Shown piece by piece: positions 26,508 to 37,428 of a stretch of 64,000 bases of DNA; position 1 is the stretch's first letter, and every line of letters starts with the position of its first letter. The DNA comes from Arthrobacter sp. YD4 (lineage in GTDB: Bacteria; Actinomycetota; Actinomycetes; Actinomycetales; Micrococcaceae): the NCBI RefSeq assembly GCF_030410515.1, contig NZ_JAUHHD010000003.1:124001-188000 (forward strand). Reading direction: 5' to 3'. The notes under the pieces are model-generated. The model did no database searches, was not told the DNA's origin, and saw only the letters and a program-made list of their open reading frames with translations. The position numbers and the translations under genes were made by a program.

Positions 26508-26513
26508 GAACGC

Positions 26514-26585
26514 ATGACCGCAATCGTTACCGCCGGCATTGCTGCAGGTGTATCCGTCGTCCTTACCAAGCGCGTGGCCTCATAG
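26514..26585 (+). CDS. ilvBNC leader peptide (23 residues)
   Basis: Short ORF MTAIVTAGIAAGVSVVLTKR plus three residues, then TAG. Eight of 23 residues are Ile, Val or Leu, including the run VSVVL, so ribosome speed through it would report branched-chain aminoacyl-tRNA supply. No ribosome-binding site precedes it, and the promoter places the 5' end at the ATG. C. glutamicum ilvBNC is known to use attenuation with a leader peptide lacking a ribosome-binding site, which matches. Its 3' half lies in a hairpin (TTACCA 26563-26568 with TGGTAA 26593-26598; GTGG with CCAC) that covers the stop codon. Confidence 0.8.
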   Translation: MTAIVTAGIAAGVSVVLTKRVAS

Positions 26586-26613
26586 CCTCCACTGGTAACG
26601 AACCGTCACGCGC

Positions 26614-26651
26614 AAACCCCTCGAAGAGCCGGCAGGCTGAGGGGTTTTTTT
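26614..26651 (+). terminator. Attenuator terminator upstream of ilvB
   Basis: Stem AAACCCCTC / GAGGGGTTT with an inner AGCC/GGCT helix, followed by seven T. GCGCGTG (26570-26576) can alternatively pair with CACGCGC (26607-26613) adjoining the stem, giving mutually exclusive folds with the leader-peptide hairpin. It lies 78 bases before ilvB. Confidence 0.88.
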
Positions 26652-26728
26652 ATTTCCGCTTCACCCGTACCGCCAGCACCACACGATCACTGTAGATCCA
26701 CCCGAAGATCCACCTAAGGAAGAGTCCG

Positions 26729-28630
26729 ATGAGCAAAGGATCGCCGATCAGCCCCTCGCTGATGGCTACGAAGTCCGCTGGAGCGCACAAAGTTCCGGAA
26801 CGCGTCGAACGACCGGCCGACACCGCCGTCGTCGAGCATGCTGCTGCCTCTCCCGTCCTTGGGCCGAACAACGTCGTACCCCCGACGGTGATGACCGGCT
26901 CGCAAGCAATCGTCCGCGCACTCGAAGAACTCGGCGTCGAGGACATTTTCGGTTTGCCCGGTGGCGCGATCCTGCCCACCTATGACCCTTTGATGGCCTC
27001 CAGGATGAATCACGTCCTGGTCCGTCACGAACAGGGAGCCGGCCACGCCGCGCAAGGCTATGCCATGGTTACCGGACGGGTGGGCGTCTGCATCGCCACC
27101 TCCGGCCCCGGTGCCACCAACCTCGTTACCGCCATCATGGATGCCCACATGGACTCCGTGCCGATGGTGGCCATCACCGGCCAGGTCTCCAGCGGAGTCA
27201 TCGGCACCGATGCCTTCCAGGAAGCCGACATTGTCGGCATCACCATGCCGATCACCAAGCACTCGTTCCTGGTCACCGACGCCAACGACATTCCCCACGT
27301 GATGGCGGAGGCGTTCCACCTCGCCTCGACCGGCCGCCCCGGCCCGGTCCTAGTGGACGTGGCCAAGGACGCCCAGCAGTCCGAGATGACCTTCTCCTGG
27401 CCGCCGAAGATCGACCTGCCCGGCTACCGCCCGGTGCTCCGCGGCCACAGCAAGCAGGTCCGGGAGGCGGCACGCCTGATCGCGGCAGCCAAGAAGCCGG
27501 TCCTGTACGTCGGCGGCGGTGTGGTCAAGGCCCACGCCTCCGCGGAGCTGCGGGAACTGGCCGAGCTTTCCGGCGCCCCCGTGGTCACCACCCTGATGGC
27601 CCGCGGCGTTTTCCCCGACTCCCACCCGCAGCACGTCGGCATGCCCGGCATGCACGGCACGGTCTCGGCCGTCACCGCGCTGCAGCAGTCGGACCTGCTG
27701 ATCACCCTCGGCGCCCGCTTCGATGACCGGGTCACCGGCATCCTCTCCTCCTTTGCCCCCAATGCAAAGGTGATCCACGCGGACATCGACCCCGCGGAAA
27801 TCTCCAAGAACCGCACCGCGGACGTGCCGATCGTGGGTTCGGTCAAGGAGATCATCCCCGAACTGAGCGAAGCCCTGCGTCTGCAGTTCGAGGAATCCGG
27901 CACCCCGGACCTGGCCAACTGGTGGGCCTTCCTGAACAACCTCAAGGAGACCTACCCGCTCGGCTGGACCGAACCCGACGACGGCCTGACCGCTCCGCAG
28001 CGGGTCATCGAGCGGATCGGTGCCCTGACCGGCCCCGAAGGCGTCTACGTGGCCGGCGTGGGCCAGCACCAGATGTGGGCCTCGCAGTTCATCAAGTACG
28101 AGCGCCCGCACGCCTGGCTGAACTCCGGCGGCGCCGGCACCATGGGCTACGCCGTGCCCGCGGCGATGGGCGCCAAGGTGGGCAACCCGGACCGCGTGGT
28201 CTGGGCGATCGACGGCGACGGCTGCTTCCAGATGACCAACCAGGAACTGGCCACCTGCGCGATCAACAACATCCCCATCAAGGTCGCCGTCATCAACAAC
28301 TCCTCCCTGGGCATGGTCCGCCAGTGGCAGACCCTGTTCTACGAGGGCCGTTACTCCAACACGGATCTCAACACCGGCCACGACACCGTCCGCATCCCGG
28401 ACTTCGTCAAGCTCGCCGACGCCTACGGCTGCGCGGCCCTGCGCTGCGAACGCGACGAGGACATCGACGCAACCATCCAGAAGGCCCTGGAAATCAACGA
28501 CCGTCCCGTGGTGATCGACTTCGTCGTCAGCCCCAACTCCATGGTCTGGCCGATGGTGCCCGCCGGAGTGAGCAACGACCAGATCCAGGTTGCCCGGAAC
28601 ATGACCCCGGACTGGGAAGAAGAGGACTGA
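26729..28630 (+). CDS. ilvB: Acetolactate synthase large (catalytic) subunit
   Basis: ThDP- and FAD-dependent enzyme making acetolactate and acetohydroxybutyrate, the committed step of Val/Leu/Ile synthesis. 633 residues. The N-terminal ThDP glutamate region is [20 protein letters not shown], with [14 protein letters not shown]; the C-terminal ThDP motif runs from [16 protein letters not shown] through [15 protein letters not shown] follows AAGGAAGAG. The first 50 residues are a variable extension. First gene of ilvB-ilvN-ilvC, controlled by the upstream attenuator. Confidence 0.97.
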   Translation: MSKGSPISPSLMATKSAGAHKVPERVERPADTAVVEHAAASPVLGPNNVVPPTVMTGSQAIVRALEELGVEDIFGLPGGAILPTYDPLMASRMNHVLVRHEQGAGHAAQGYAMVTGRVGVCIATSGPGATNLVTAIMDAHMDSVPMVAITGQVSSGVIGTDAFQEADIVGITMPITKHSFLVTDANDIPHVMAEAFHLASTGRPGPVLVDVAKDAQQSEMTFSWPPKIDLPGYRPVLRGHSKQVREAARLIAAAKKPVLYVGGGVVKAHASAELRELAELSGAPVVTTLMARGVFPDSHPQHVGMPGMHGTVSAVTALQQSDLLITLGARFDDRVTGILSSFAPNAKVIHADIDPAEISKNRTADVPIVGSVKEIIPELSEALRLQFEESGTPDLANWWAFLNNLKETYPLGWTEPDDGLTAPQRVIERIGALTGPEGVYVAGVGQHQMWASQFIKYERPHAWLNSGGAGTMGYAVPAAMGAKVGNPDRVVWAIDGDGCFQMTNQELATCAINNIPIKVAVINNSSLGMVRQWQTLFYEGRYSNTDLNTGHDTVRIPDFVKLADAYGCAALRCERDEDIDATIQKALEINDRPVVIDFVVSPNSMVWPMVPAGVSNDQIQVARNMTPDWEEED

Positions 28631-28632
28631 CC

Positions 28633-29145
28633 ATGACCCGCCACACACTCTCCGTCCTGGTCGAGGACAAGCCCGGCGTGCTGACCCGCGTGGCCAGCCT
28701 CTTCGCCCGGCGCGCCTTCAACATCAACTCCCTGGCCGTCGGCCCGACCGAGGTCGCCGGCATCTCCCGGATGACCGTCGTCGTCGACGCCGACGGCGAG
28801 CTGATCGAACAGGTCACCAAGCAGCTGAATAAGCTGGTCAACGTGATCAAGATCGTCGAGCTCACCCCAGAATCTTCCGTACAGCGCGACCACATCCTGG
28901 TCAAGGTACGGGCGGACGCCGCAACCCGGCTGCAGGTAACCCAGGCAGCCGACCTCTTCCGCGCATCGGTGGTCGACGTCTCCACAGAGTCGGTCGTCAT
29001 CGAGGCCACCGGCCACCCCGACAAGCTCACGGCATTGCTCTCGGTGCTGGAGCCCTTTGGCATCCGCGAAATCGTGCAGTCCGGCACCCTGGCCGTCGGC
29101 CGCGGGTCCCGCTCGATGAGCGACCGGGCCCTGCGCTCCGCGTAG
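28633..29145 (+). CDS. ilvN: Acetolactate synthase small (regulatory) subunit
   Basis: A 170-residue regulatory partner giving valine feedback inhibition. N-terminal ACT domain: LSVLVEDKPGVLTRVASLFA, RRAFNINSLAVGPTE, SRMTVVVD; C-terminal ALS small-subunit domain with RDHILVKVRAD and EPFGIREIVQSG. The ATG is two bases after the ilvB stop, indicating coupled translation. A longer upstream frame lies within ilvB and is ignored. Confidence 0.96.
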   Translation: MTRHTLSVLVEDKPGVLTRVASLFARRAFNINSLAVGPTEVAGISRMTVVVDADGELIEQVTKQLNKLVNVIKIVELTPESSVQRDHILVKVRADAATRLQVTQAADLFRASVVDVSTESVVIEATGHPDKLTALLSVLEPFGIREIVQSGTLAVGRGSRSMSDRALRSA

Positions 29146-29212
29146 GCGGCGCCGCACCTGCAGCACAGCGCCACACGAATTCACAGACAACACCCCACGA
29201 ATCCATTAATAA

Positions 29213-30250
<1,038 letters not shown>

Positions 30251-30269
30251 GGAACTGACCGGCAGGGGG

Positions 30270-30300
30270 AGCCGGACACCCGCAACGGGGGTCCGGCTTT
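30270..30300 (+). terminator. Terminator of ilvBNC
   Basis: Stem AGCCGGAC..CCC / GGG..GTCCGGCT followed by TT, 20 bases after the ilvC stop. Confidence 0.8.
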
Positions 30301-30305
30301 CCCTG

Positions 30306-30339
30306 TGTTTACCTGCACCATCTGTTTACCCGCACCATC
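30306..30339 (+). repeat. Tandem 17-bp direct repeat upstream of serA
   Basis: Two head-to-tail copies of TGTTTACCYGCACCATC (30306-30322 and 30323-30339), 16 of 17 bases identical, ending 49 bases before the serA start. Could be paired regulator sites; a binding protein is not evident. Confidence 0.75.
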
Positions 30340-30388
30340 GATTCACCAAAATCCCCACCTGAATACAAGAGAGCTAAAGAGGTCACCG

Positions 30389-31984
30389 GTGACAAGCACC
30401 AAACCTGTCGTACTCCTCGCCGAGGAACTTTCGCCCGCCACAGTCGAGGCCCTCGGCCCGGACTTCGAGATCCGCCAGACCGACGGCGCCGACCGTTCCC
30501 AGCTGCTCTCGGCGATCGCCGACGTGGACGCGATCCTGATCCGCTCGGCCACCCAGGTCGACGCCGAGGCCATCGCCGCGGCAAAGAACCTCAAGGTCAT
30601 CGCCCGCGCCGGCGTCGGACTCGACAACGTGGACATCAAGGCCGCCACCCAGGCCGGCGTCATGGTGGTCAACGCCCCGACGTCAAACATCGTCTCCGCC
30701 GCGGAACTGACCGTCGGCCACATCCTGAGCCTGGCCCGGCACATCCCGCAGGCCTCCGCGGCGCTCAAGGACGGCGAGTGGAAGCGCTCCAAGTACACCG
30801 GTACCGAACTGTTCGAGAAGAAGATCGGCATCATCGGCCTCGGCCGCATCGGCGCCCTGGTCGCGGCCCGGCTGAAGGGCTTCGACACCAAGATCCTCGC
30901 CTATGACCCCTACATCACCTCCGCCCGGGCCGCCCAGCTCGGTGTGCAGCTGGTGACCCTGGACGAGCTGCTGGCCCAGTCCGACTTCATCACCATCCAC
31001 ATGCCCAAGACGCCGGAAACGGTCGGCATGCTCGGCGCCGACGCGTTCCGGAAGATGAAGCCCACCGCGTACGTCGTCAACGTCGCCCGCGGCGGCTTGG
31101 TGGATGAGGAAGCCCTCTACACCGCGCTGGAGTCCGGCGAGATCGCCGGCGCCGGTGTCGACGTGTTCGTCAAGGAGCCAAGCACCGACCTGCCCTTCTT
31201 CAAGCTCGACAACGTGGTGGTCACCCCGCACCTGGGCGCCTCCACCGACGAGGCCCAGGAGAAGGCCGGCGTCTCGGTGGCCCGGTCCGTCCGCCAGGCC
31301 CTGGCCGGCGAGCTGGTCCCGGATGCCGTGAACGTCGCCGGCGGCGTGATCGCCCCCGACGTGCGCCCGGGCATCCCGCTGATCGAGAAGCTCGGCCGGA
31401 TCTTCACCGCCATGACCCACGCGTCGCTGACCCAGTTCGACGTGGAGGTCGCCGGCGAGATCTCCGAACTGGACGTCAAGGTCCTCGAACTCGCCGCGCT
31501 CAAGGGCATCTTCGCCGACGTCGTCACCGAGCAGGTCTCCTACGTCAACGCCCCGGTGATCGCCGAGCAGCGCGGCATCAACGTCCGGCTGATCACCACC
31601 CCGGACACCGAGTCCTACCGCAACGTCCTGACCCTGCGCGGGGCGCTCAGCGACGGCAGCCAGATCTCCGTGGCCGGCACCCTGACCGGGCCCAAGCAGA
31701 TCGAGAAGCTGGTCGGCATCAACGGCTTCGAGGTCGAAATCCCGATCAGCGAGCACCTCGTGGTGGTCGCCTACTCGGACCGCCCCGGCGTGATCGGCAC
31801 CATCGGCCACATCCTCGGCATGAACAACATCAACATCGCCGGCATGCAGGTGGCCCGGCAGGCCGAGGGCGGCCAGGTGCTCGCCCTGCTGACCATCGAC
31901 AGCTCCGTGCCCCAGCAGGTCCTCGACGCCATCAAGGCCGGCATCGGCGCCGAGATGGTGCGCGAAGTGGACCTCGAGGACTAA
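30389..31984 (+). CDS. serA: D-3-phosphoglycerate dehydrogenase SerA (long form)
   Basis: NAD-dependent first step of serine synthesis. GTG 30389 is chosen because AAAGAGG precedes it and the product then begins TSTKPVVLLAEELSP with 531 residues, the size of the actinobacterial enzyme. Order: substrate domain, NAD domain (ARAGVGLDNVDI, GIIGLGRIGALVAARLKGFD, VNVARGGLVDEEAL, TPHLGASTDEAQEKAG), an intervening ASB domain (about 320-450), and a C-terminal ACT domain (VVVAYSDRPGVIGTIGHILG, NNINIAGMQVARQ) that gives serine feedback inhibition. Confidence 0.96.
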   Translation: MTSTKPVVLLAEELSPATVEALGPDFEIRQTDGADRSQLLSAIADVDAILIRSATQVDAEAIAAAKNLKVIARAGVGLDNVDIKAATQAGVMVVNAPTSNIVSAAELTVGHILSLARHIPQASAALKDGEWKRSKYTGTELFEKKIGIIGLGRIGALVAARLKGFDTKILAYDPYITSARAAQLGVQLVTLDELLAQSDFITIHMPKTPETVGMLGADAFRKMKPTAYVVNVARGGLVDEEALYTALESGEIAGAGVDVFVKEPSTDLPFFKLDNVVVTPHLGASTDEAQEKAGVSVARSVRQALAGELVPDAVNVAGGVIAPDVRPGIPLIEKLGRIFTAMTHASLTQFDVEVAGEISELDVKVLELAALKGIFADVVTEQVSYVNAPVIAEQRGINVRLITTPDTESYRNVLTLRGALSDGSQISVAGTLTGPKQIEKLVGINGFEVEIPISEHLVVVAYSDRPGVIGTIGHILGMNNINIAGMQVARQAEGGQVLALLTIDSSVPQQVLDAIKAGIGAEMVREVDLED

Positions 31985-32000
31985 GCACCCTTACCGGTTT

Positions 32001-32027
32001 GCCTGCGGCGGCGCGTCCGCCGCAGGC
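32001..32027 (+). terminator. Terminator-like hairpin after serA
   Basis: Perfect 11-bp stem GCCTGCGGCGG / CCGCCGCAGGC with a five-base loop, 16 bases past the serA stop; no T run. Confidence 0.65.
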
Positions 32028-32041
32028 GTCCGGGAACCACC

Positions 32042-32107
32042 GGCCGGTCTGCGTACAATAGCTACGTCCGATTCCAGGATGTGGCCGGCAGACCGGCCTT
32101 TACTTTT
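32042..32107 (+). promoter_or_regulatory. Promoter and hairpin leader of the ABC transporter operon
   Basis: A -10 element TACAAT (32054-32059) is followed about 25 bases later by GGCCGG-CAGA-CCGGCC (32083-32098) and TTTACTTTT, a terminator-like structure inside the leader. A perfect 11-bp inverted copy, GGCCGGTCTGC (32042-32052), lies upstream of the -10 and could pair only in read-through RNA from serA. The remaining 90 bases to the ORF show no other signal. Confidence 0.5.
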
Positions 32108-32199
32108 GCACGCCCGGCAGGGGAAGCCTTCTCATCCGCGCCGAGAACCCGCGGATTCGAACAGCGGCGTGTGCACGCAATCCAGCTTTCAGGAGCCCA

Positions 32200-34989
32200 A
32201 TGAACGCCGTCCAAAGGTTCATCAGAAGCAGAGTGCTTTTGCTGACCGCGTCCATTTTGATCGTCGCCATGTGCCTGTCCGTCCTCGTGCAGGGACAGTC
32301 CCAGGCGGCGCTCAACCGCACCGTCGACCAGAACTCGCGCGGCCTCTACGACATCCTGGTCCAGGCCAAGGCCAGCTCGTCCGGAGCGTTGATGCAGCCG
32401 GACATCGCCACCGGCCAGGGCGGCATCGGCTTCGACCAGCTCGACGCCATCCGGAAGCTCTCCGGCACCTCCGTTGCCGCGCCGATCAGCCTGGTCTCGC
32501 GTGTCTCGCAGAACCTGGAGGCGCCCCGCCTCGACGCCACCGACTACCTGGGCTACAACGCCGGCCTGGCCGGCACCGCCGGTGACCCCACCGCCACGGA
32601 CCCCTCCAAGTGGCCCGCCGCGCAGTCCGTCCTCAGCGACACCCCCAAGAAGTACCGCCTGACCGCCAGCGCCGTCAGCTCCAACGGCTCCAGCGAACAG
32701 ACGCTGTTCAAGACCACCGCCGAGGGCACCCTCGGCAAGGGCAAGCTGGTCGAGGAACAGGTCGCCGGCGGCAAGAACGTCCGCATCGCGGGCCCGGCGG
32801 GGGAGACCGGCATCAAGTTCCCGGCCCCGGCCGGTGGCTCCGAGCACACCCTCTTCAACCTCTCCGTGGCGCTGCCCCTGGCGCCGCAGGTCACCGAGTC
32901 CGTTGTCGCCGTCGACCCCGTCGCCGAACGCGCCCTGCTGGGCGGTGCCGGCGACTTCCTGGCACCCCTGGAGAAGGCCCCGCCCGCCGACGCCCGCGAC
33001 GCCGGCGCGATCGGCCGCCACTTCGAGAGCCTCTTCACCAGCGGCATCACCATGGACCAGCTCAAGGAAGGCCCCGACTTCCTGGGCGTGAAGCTCAAGT
33101 ACTGGGCGCCGCTGATGACCCAGTACCAGCAGGCCAAGAACGCCGGCCAGCTCACCGCCGACTCGCAGGCCATCCCGCTGATCGTCCGCTCCGGCACCTC
33201 CCTGGACCTGAAGTACTCGGTCAAGATCGAGGAAATCGACAACGCCGGCAATGTCACCAAGGACGTCGGCACCGTGACCCGGTCGCTGGACAAGGATTAC
33301 CTGCCGTTCGTCTCGAAGGCCCCGTTCGACCTGGCCTGGCCCGGCTCCAAGGACCTCAGCTCGCTGATGGGCGACACCGGCGGCTTCGGCCAGGGCCTCT
33401 ACAACCCCGCCATCTGGAGCACCGACTTCGCCACCGCGCCGAAGTACAAGGACGGCCAGACCGCCGGCAACGGCGCCGTCGAAAAGTCCGCCGTCCCCGG
33501 TGAGTGGGTCACCGTGAACCGGCTCCCCGAGAAGGGCGCCAACGGTGCCGCCGTCGACCAGACCCAGCGCACCCCGGTGGACGAGCGCTCCTACCGGGAG
33601 AACCTGCAGACGGGCAAGAAGCCGGCGACGCCGCTGCCCATGGTCTACGGCACCTTTGATCCGGCCAAGGTGCAGGAGGCCGCCGGCGACGTCAACCGCC
33701 TCCCGCTGGGCGGCTACGACCCGACGCCGATGACCCTGACCAAGGACGGCTCCGGCAAGGACACCACCCCCACCGCCCTCAAGCCCTCGCTCAGCGCCAC
33801 GGGCCTGGTCAGCCAGTCCGCCGGCGCCATCACCGACTACTACGGCCTGGCCGCCGCCCGCGGCTACGACAAGAACGCCTCCGTCATCGACGCCGTGCGG
33901 GTCCGAGCCAAGGTCGACGGCACCTGGAAGCAGGCGCAGCCCGAGGTCGAGAAGCTCGCCAACCAGATCCGGGACATGGGCCTGGAGGCCACCGTGGTGG
34001 CAGGCTCCGCCCGCGAGGACGCCAGCATCTTCGTGCCCGGCTACTCCAAGGACGACGCCGCCAAGGAATCCCCGCTGGGCACCGTCACGCAGTCGTGGGT
34101 GCGGCAGAACGCAGCCGACGCCGTGACCGGCTCGCTCTCCGGGACCAACCTCACCCTGCTGTTCCTGACCCTCTGCGGGGCCGCCCTGCTGACCGGCGCC
34201 TCCACCGTCAGCTACGTCCGCAAGCGCCGCCGCGAGGCCGGAACCCTGCGCGCCATGGGCTGGACCCAGCGCCGGATCCGCACCTGGGTGCTGGCCGAGT
34301 TCGGAGTCGGCGCCGCGGCGCTGGCCGCCGCCGGGATCATCCTGAGCCTGGTCAGCTGGAACCCGGCCACCGCGATCGTCTCCGCCTCGGTCCTGGTGCT
34401 CTACTGCGCCGCGGCCTTCTTCGCCGCCCAGCAGCTGCGCCACCGTGAGGTGATCGACCAGGAACCCCAGCATGACGAGCGGCTCATCCCGGTCGACTCC
34501 CCGCTGACCTTCGCCAGCCGGCAGCTGAGCACCAACAAGTTCAACACCGGCTCCCTGGCGATCGCCGTCGGCGTCTTCGGCGCCGCGGTGGGCGGCCTCG
34601 CGGCCCTGCTGATCGACATCCCGCGCGCCGCCGGCGCCAGCGCCCTCAGCGGCGTAGCCGCCGCCAGCATCGCCCTGCCCAGCATCATCCTGGGCATCTC
34701 CGGGGTTGCCGTGGGCCTGCTGCTGACCATGGTCACCGGCCGGTTCGAGCTCGCCGCCAAGCGCCAGTACCTGGGCACGCTGCAGGCGATGGGCTGGAAC
34801 CCGGACATGCTGGGCCAGGTCCGCTTCTTCGAAAATGCCATGGTGGGAACCATCGGCCTGCCCCTGGGCGTCCTCGGTGCCCTGGGCGTGGGCCTCATCC
34901 TCGCCCCCTACGCCGCACTCTGGGCCGCCGTCGCCGGCCTGGTCGCGGTCCTCTGCTGGATCCCGATTGCAACGAAAGTAGTCCAATGA
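32200..34989 (+). CDS. ABC transporter permease (FtsX-like, large extracellular domain)
   Basis: A 929-residue permease. One membrane helix at residues 10-32 (SRVLLLTASILIVAMCLSVL), then about 600 extracytoplasmic residues, then a C-terminal bundle from residue 647 with FtsX-type segments (LTLLFLTLCGAALLTGAST, followed by the cytoplasmic RKRRREAGTLRAMGWTQRR) and a second repeated half (RFELAAKRQYLGTLQAMGWN). The two AMGW loops are the expected contacts with the ATPase. ATG follows CAGGAG. The ATPase gene overlaps by ATGA. This MacB/LolCDE-like type usually drives protein or peptide extraction or mechanosignalling rather than small-molecule transport; cargo unknown. Confidence 0.88.
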   Translation: MNAVQRFIRSRVLLLTASILIVAMCLSVLVQGQSQAALNRTVDQNSRGLYDILVQAKASSSGALMQPDIATGQGGIGFDQLDAIRKLSGTSVAAPISLVSRVSQNLEAPRLDATDYLGYNAGLAGTAGDPTATDPSKWPAAQSVLSDTPKKYRLTASAVSSNGSSEQTLFKTTAEGTLGKGKLVEEQVAGGKNVRIAGPAGETGIKFPAPAGGSEHTLFNLSVALPLAPQVTESVVAVDPVAERALLGGAGDFLAPLEKAPPADARDAGAIGRHFESLFTSGITMDQLKEGPDFLGVKLKYWAPLMTQYQQAKNAGQLTADSQAIPLIVRSGTSLDLKYSVKIEEIDNAGNVTKDVGTVTRSLDKDYLPFVSKAPFDLAWPGSKDLSSLMGDTGGFGQGLYNPAIWSTDFATAPKYKDGQTAGNGAVEKSAVPGEWVTVNRLPEKGANGAAVDQTQRTPVDERSYRENLQTGKKPATPLPMVYGTFDPAKVQEAAGDVNRLPLGGYDPTPMTLTKDGSGKDTTPTALKPSLSATGLVSQSAGAITDYYGLAAARGYDKNASVIDAVRVRAKVDGTWKQAQPEVEKLANQIRDMGLEATVVAGSAREDASIFVPGYSKDDAAKESPLGTVTQSWVRQNAADAVTGSLSGTNLTLLFLTLCGAALLTGASTVSYVRKRRREAGTLRAMGWTQRRIRTWVLAEFGVGAAALAAAGIILSLVSWNPATAIVSASVLVLYCAAAFFAAQQLRHREVIDQEPQHDERLIPVDSPLTFASRQLSTNKFNTGSLAIAVGVFGAAVGGLAALLIDIPRAAGASALSGVAAASIALPSIILGISGVAVGLLLTMVTGRFELAAKRQYLGTLQAMGWNPDMLGQVRFFENAMVGTIGLPLGVLGALGVGLILAPYAALWAAVAGLVAVLCWIPIATKVVQ

Positions 34990-35756
34990 CCAACGAGCTG
35001 AACCTTGACCGGGAAGCACACGACCGGATGACCACCAGCACCCGCCGTGCGGCGGCGCAGAAGACCCGCGCCAACACGATCGTGCGGCCGACGGACCACG
35101 CCACGCCGCTGGAGCTGAGCAACATCACCATCCACTACGGCGGCGGCAAGAACGGCGCCGAAGCCGTCAACGTCGTGGATGACTTCAACATGACGCTGCA
35201 CGCCGGCGAGATGCACTGCGTCGCCGGCCGCTCCGGCTCCGGCAAGACCAGCATCCTCACCGTCGGCGCGGGCCTGACCCTGCCGACGTCGGGCCGGGTG
35301 TTCTGGGAGGGCGACTCGCTGGAGACCATGGGCGACGACGAGATCGCCGACCGCCGCCGCGCGCTGATCGGCTACGTGGACCAGGGCGGCGCCCTGATCG
35401 ACGGCATGAGCGCGCTGGAGAACGTCCTGCTGCCGGCCGTCCCGGACGGCGAGGTCGAACAGCGCCGCGACATGGCCAAGGACCTCCTGGACCTGGTGGG
35501 CCTGGGCCGGCGCATGCGCCACCGCCCCGCCCAGCTCTCCGGCGGCGAACGGCAGCGCGTGGCGATCGCCCGTGCGCTGATCCTGGGCACCCGGGTGCTC
35601 GTGGTGGACGAACCGACCGCCAGCCTGGACCGGGCCTCGGCCAACCGCATCATCAGCATCCTCAAGGACACCACCTCGGACGGCATCGCCGTGCTGGTCG
35701 CTTCACATGACCACGAACTTGTCCGCCAGAGCGATACCCTCACCGAACTGATTTAG
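34986..35756 (+). CDS. ABC transporter ATP-binding protein
   Basis: A 256-residue ATPase for the upstream permease. After a 35-residue N-terminal extension, Walker A is CVAGRSGSGKTSIL, the signature LSGGERQRVAIARAL, Walker B VLVVDEPTASLDRA and the H-loop LVASHDHELV, all intact. It starts inside the permease stop codon and ends 9 bases before metG, so the three genes may share an mRNA. Confidence 0.93.
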   Translation: MTNELNLDREAHDRMTTSTRRAAAQKTRANTIVRPTDHATPLELSNITIHYGGGKNGAEAVNVVDDFNMTLHAGEMHCVAGRSGSGKTSILTVGAGLTLPTSGRVFWEGDSLETMGDDEIADRRRALIGYVDQGGALIDGMSALENVLLPAVPDGEVEQRRDMAKDLLDLVGLGRRMRHRPAQLSGGERQRVAIARALILGTRVLVVDEPTASLDRASANRIISILKDTTSDGIAVLVASHDHELVRQSDTLTELI

Positions 35757-35765
35757 GTTTAACCC

Positions 35766-37325
35766 GTGACGTCTTCCGAAAAGCCCCCGTTCTACATCAC
35801 CACCGCCATCACCTACCCGAACGGCGTGCCGCACATCGGCCACGCCTACGAATACATCGCGACCGATGCGATGGCACGGTTCAAGCGGCTGGACGGCTAC
35901 GACGTCTTCTTCCTCACCGGGACCGACGAGCACGGGATGAAGATCGCCCAGACGGCCGAGAAGGAAGGCATTCCGCCCAAGGAACTGGTCGACCGGAATG
36001 CGGAGATCTACCAAGCCGCGCACGCTGCCCTGGGGATCTCCTACGACCGCTTCATCCGGACCACGGACGCCGACCACTACGCCGCGTCGCAGGCCATCTG
36101 GAAGAAGATGGAAGCGAACGGGGACATTTACCTGTCCAACTATGAGGGCTGGTATTCGGTCCGCGACGAGGCCTACTACGGCGAAGACGAGACCGTGGTC
36201 AAGGACGACGGCCTCCGCTACTCGCGGGAGACGGACACGCCGGTCACCTGGACCGCCGAGGAGAGCTACTTCTTCCGGCTCTCGGCCTACCAGGACAAGC
36301 TGCTGGCCCTGTACCAGGCACACCCCGAGTTCGGTGCACCCCAGTCACGGTTCAACGAGGTCATCAGCTTCGTCAAGCGCGGCCTGGAGGACCTCTCCAT
36401 CAGCCGGACCACCTTCGACTGGGGCGTGCCCGTCCCGGGCAGCGACGGGCACGTCATGTACGTGTGGGTGGACGCGCTCACCAACTACCTCACCGGCGTC
36501 GGCTACCCGGACCTCGACTCCGACTCCTTTAAGAAGTACTGGCCGGCCGACGTGCACGTGATCGGCAAGGACATCTCCCGGTTCCACGCCATCTACTGGC
36601 CCGCCTTCCTGATGTCCGCCGGGCTGGAGCTGCCCAAGCGCATCATGATTCACGGCTTCCTGCACAACAACGGCGTCAAGATGTCCAAGTCGCTCGGCAA
36701 CGTGGTGGCGCCGGCGGACTTCGTCGCTCAGTACGGCCTGGACCAGGTGCGGTACTTCTTCCTCCGGGAAGTCCCCTTCGGCGCCGACGGCAACTACAAC
36801 CACGAGGCGATCGTCGGCCGGATGAACGCGGACCTGGCCAACAACTTCGGCAACCTGGCCCAGCGGTCCCTGTCCATGGTCGCCAAGAACTGCGAGTGCA
36901 AGGTCCCCGTCCCGGCCGCCTTCAGCGCCGAGGACGACGCCCTGCTGGGACAGGCCCGCGGCCTGCTGGAGACCGCCCGGGCCGCGTTCGAGAAGCAGGA
37001 ATTCAGCCGCGCGCTGGAGGCCATCTGGAATGTCCTGGGCGACACCAATGCCTACTTCGCCGAGCAGGCTCCGTGGGTGCTGCGGAAGACCGACGTCGAA
37101 CGGATGAACACGGTCCTCTACGTCACCCTCGAGGTGTTGCGGAACGTCGCCATCCTGGCGCAGCCGGTGATGCCGACGGCGGCCGGCGCCATCCTGGACA
37201 GCCTCGGCCAGCCCGAGGGGGAGGCCCGCAGCTTCGCCGCGCTGGCCACGCCGATCGAGGCCGGCACCGCCCTGCCCGCGCCGGCCCCGGTCTTCCCGAA
37301 GTACGAGGAACCCGCGGAGGCCTGA
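35766..37325 (+). CDS. metG: Methionyl-tRNA synthetase
   Basis: Charges tRNA-Met. 519 residues, the short form without a C-terminal tRNA-binding appendage. Class I signatures are [20 protein letters not shown] and [14 protein letters not shown] (KMSKS). GTG start directly follows the ABC ATPase gene. The zinc-finger cysteines typical of some MetRS are not seen in the connective peptide, which fits the zinc-less subtype. Confidence 0.96.
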   Translation: MTSSEKPPFYITTAITYPNGVPHIGHAYEYIATDAMARFKRLDGYDVFFLTGTDEHGMKIAQTAEKEGIPPKELVDRNAEIYQAAHAALGISYDRFIRTTDADHYAASQAIWKKMEANGDIYLSNYEGWYSVRDEAYYGEDETVVKDDGLRYSRETDTPVTWTAEESYFFRLSAYQDKLLALYQAHPEFGAPQSRFNEVISFVKRGLEDLSISRTTFDWGVPVPGSDGHVMYVWVDALTNYLTGVGYPDLDSDSFKKYWPADVHVIGKDISRFHAIYWPAFLMSAGLELPKRIMIHGFLHNNGVKMSKSLGNVVAPADFVAQYGLDQVRYFFLREVPFGADGNYNHEAIVGRMNADLANNFGNLAQRSLSMVAKNCECKVPVPAAFSAEDDALLGQARGLLETARAAFEKQEFSRALEAIWNVLGDTNAYFAEQAPWVLRKTDVERMNTVLYVTLEVLRNVAILAQPVMPTAAGAILDSLGQPEGEARSFAALATPIEAGTALPAPAPVFPKYEEPAEA

Positions 37326-37347
37326 GCCACCGGCCCGAACTCCGCGG

Positions 37348-37374
37348 ACACCCCCGGCACGCCGCCGGGGGTGT
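37348..37374 (+). terminator. Terminator of metG
   Basis: Perfect 11-bp stem ACACCCCCGGC / GCCGGGGGTGT, loop of five, then TCGTATTTT. Confidence 0.8.
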
Positions 37375-37428
37375 TCGTATTTTGAGACGGATTGCCCAGC
37401 ATGCGGATGGCCTTACTACCCTGAAGGT

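Noticed and set aside
32062..35019. 985-codon minus-strand frame opposite the ABC transporter
   Set aside because: No motifs; codon-position GC fits the plus-strand permease.
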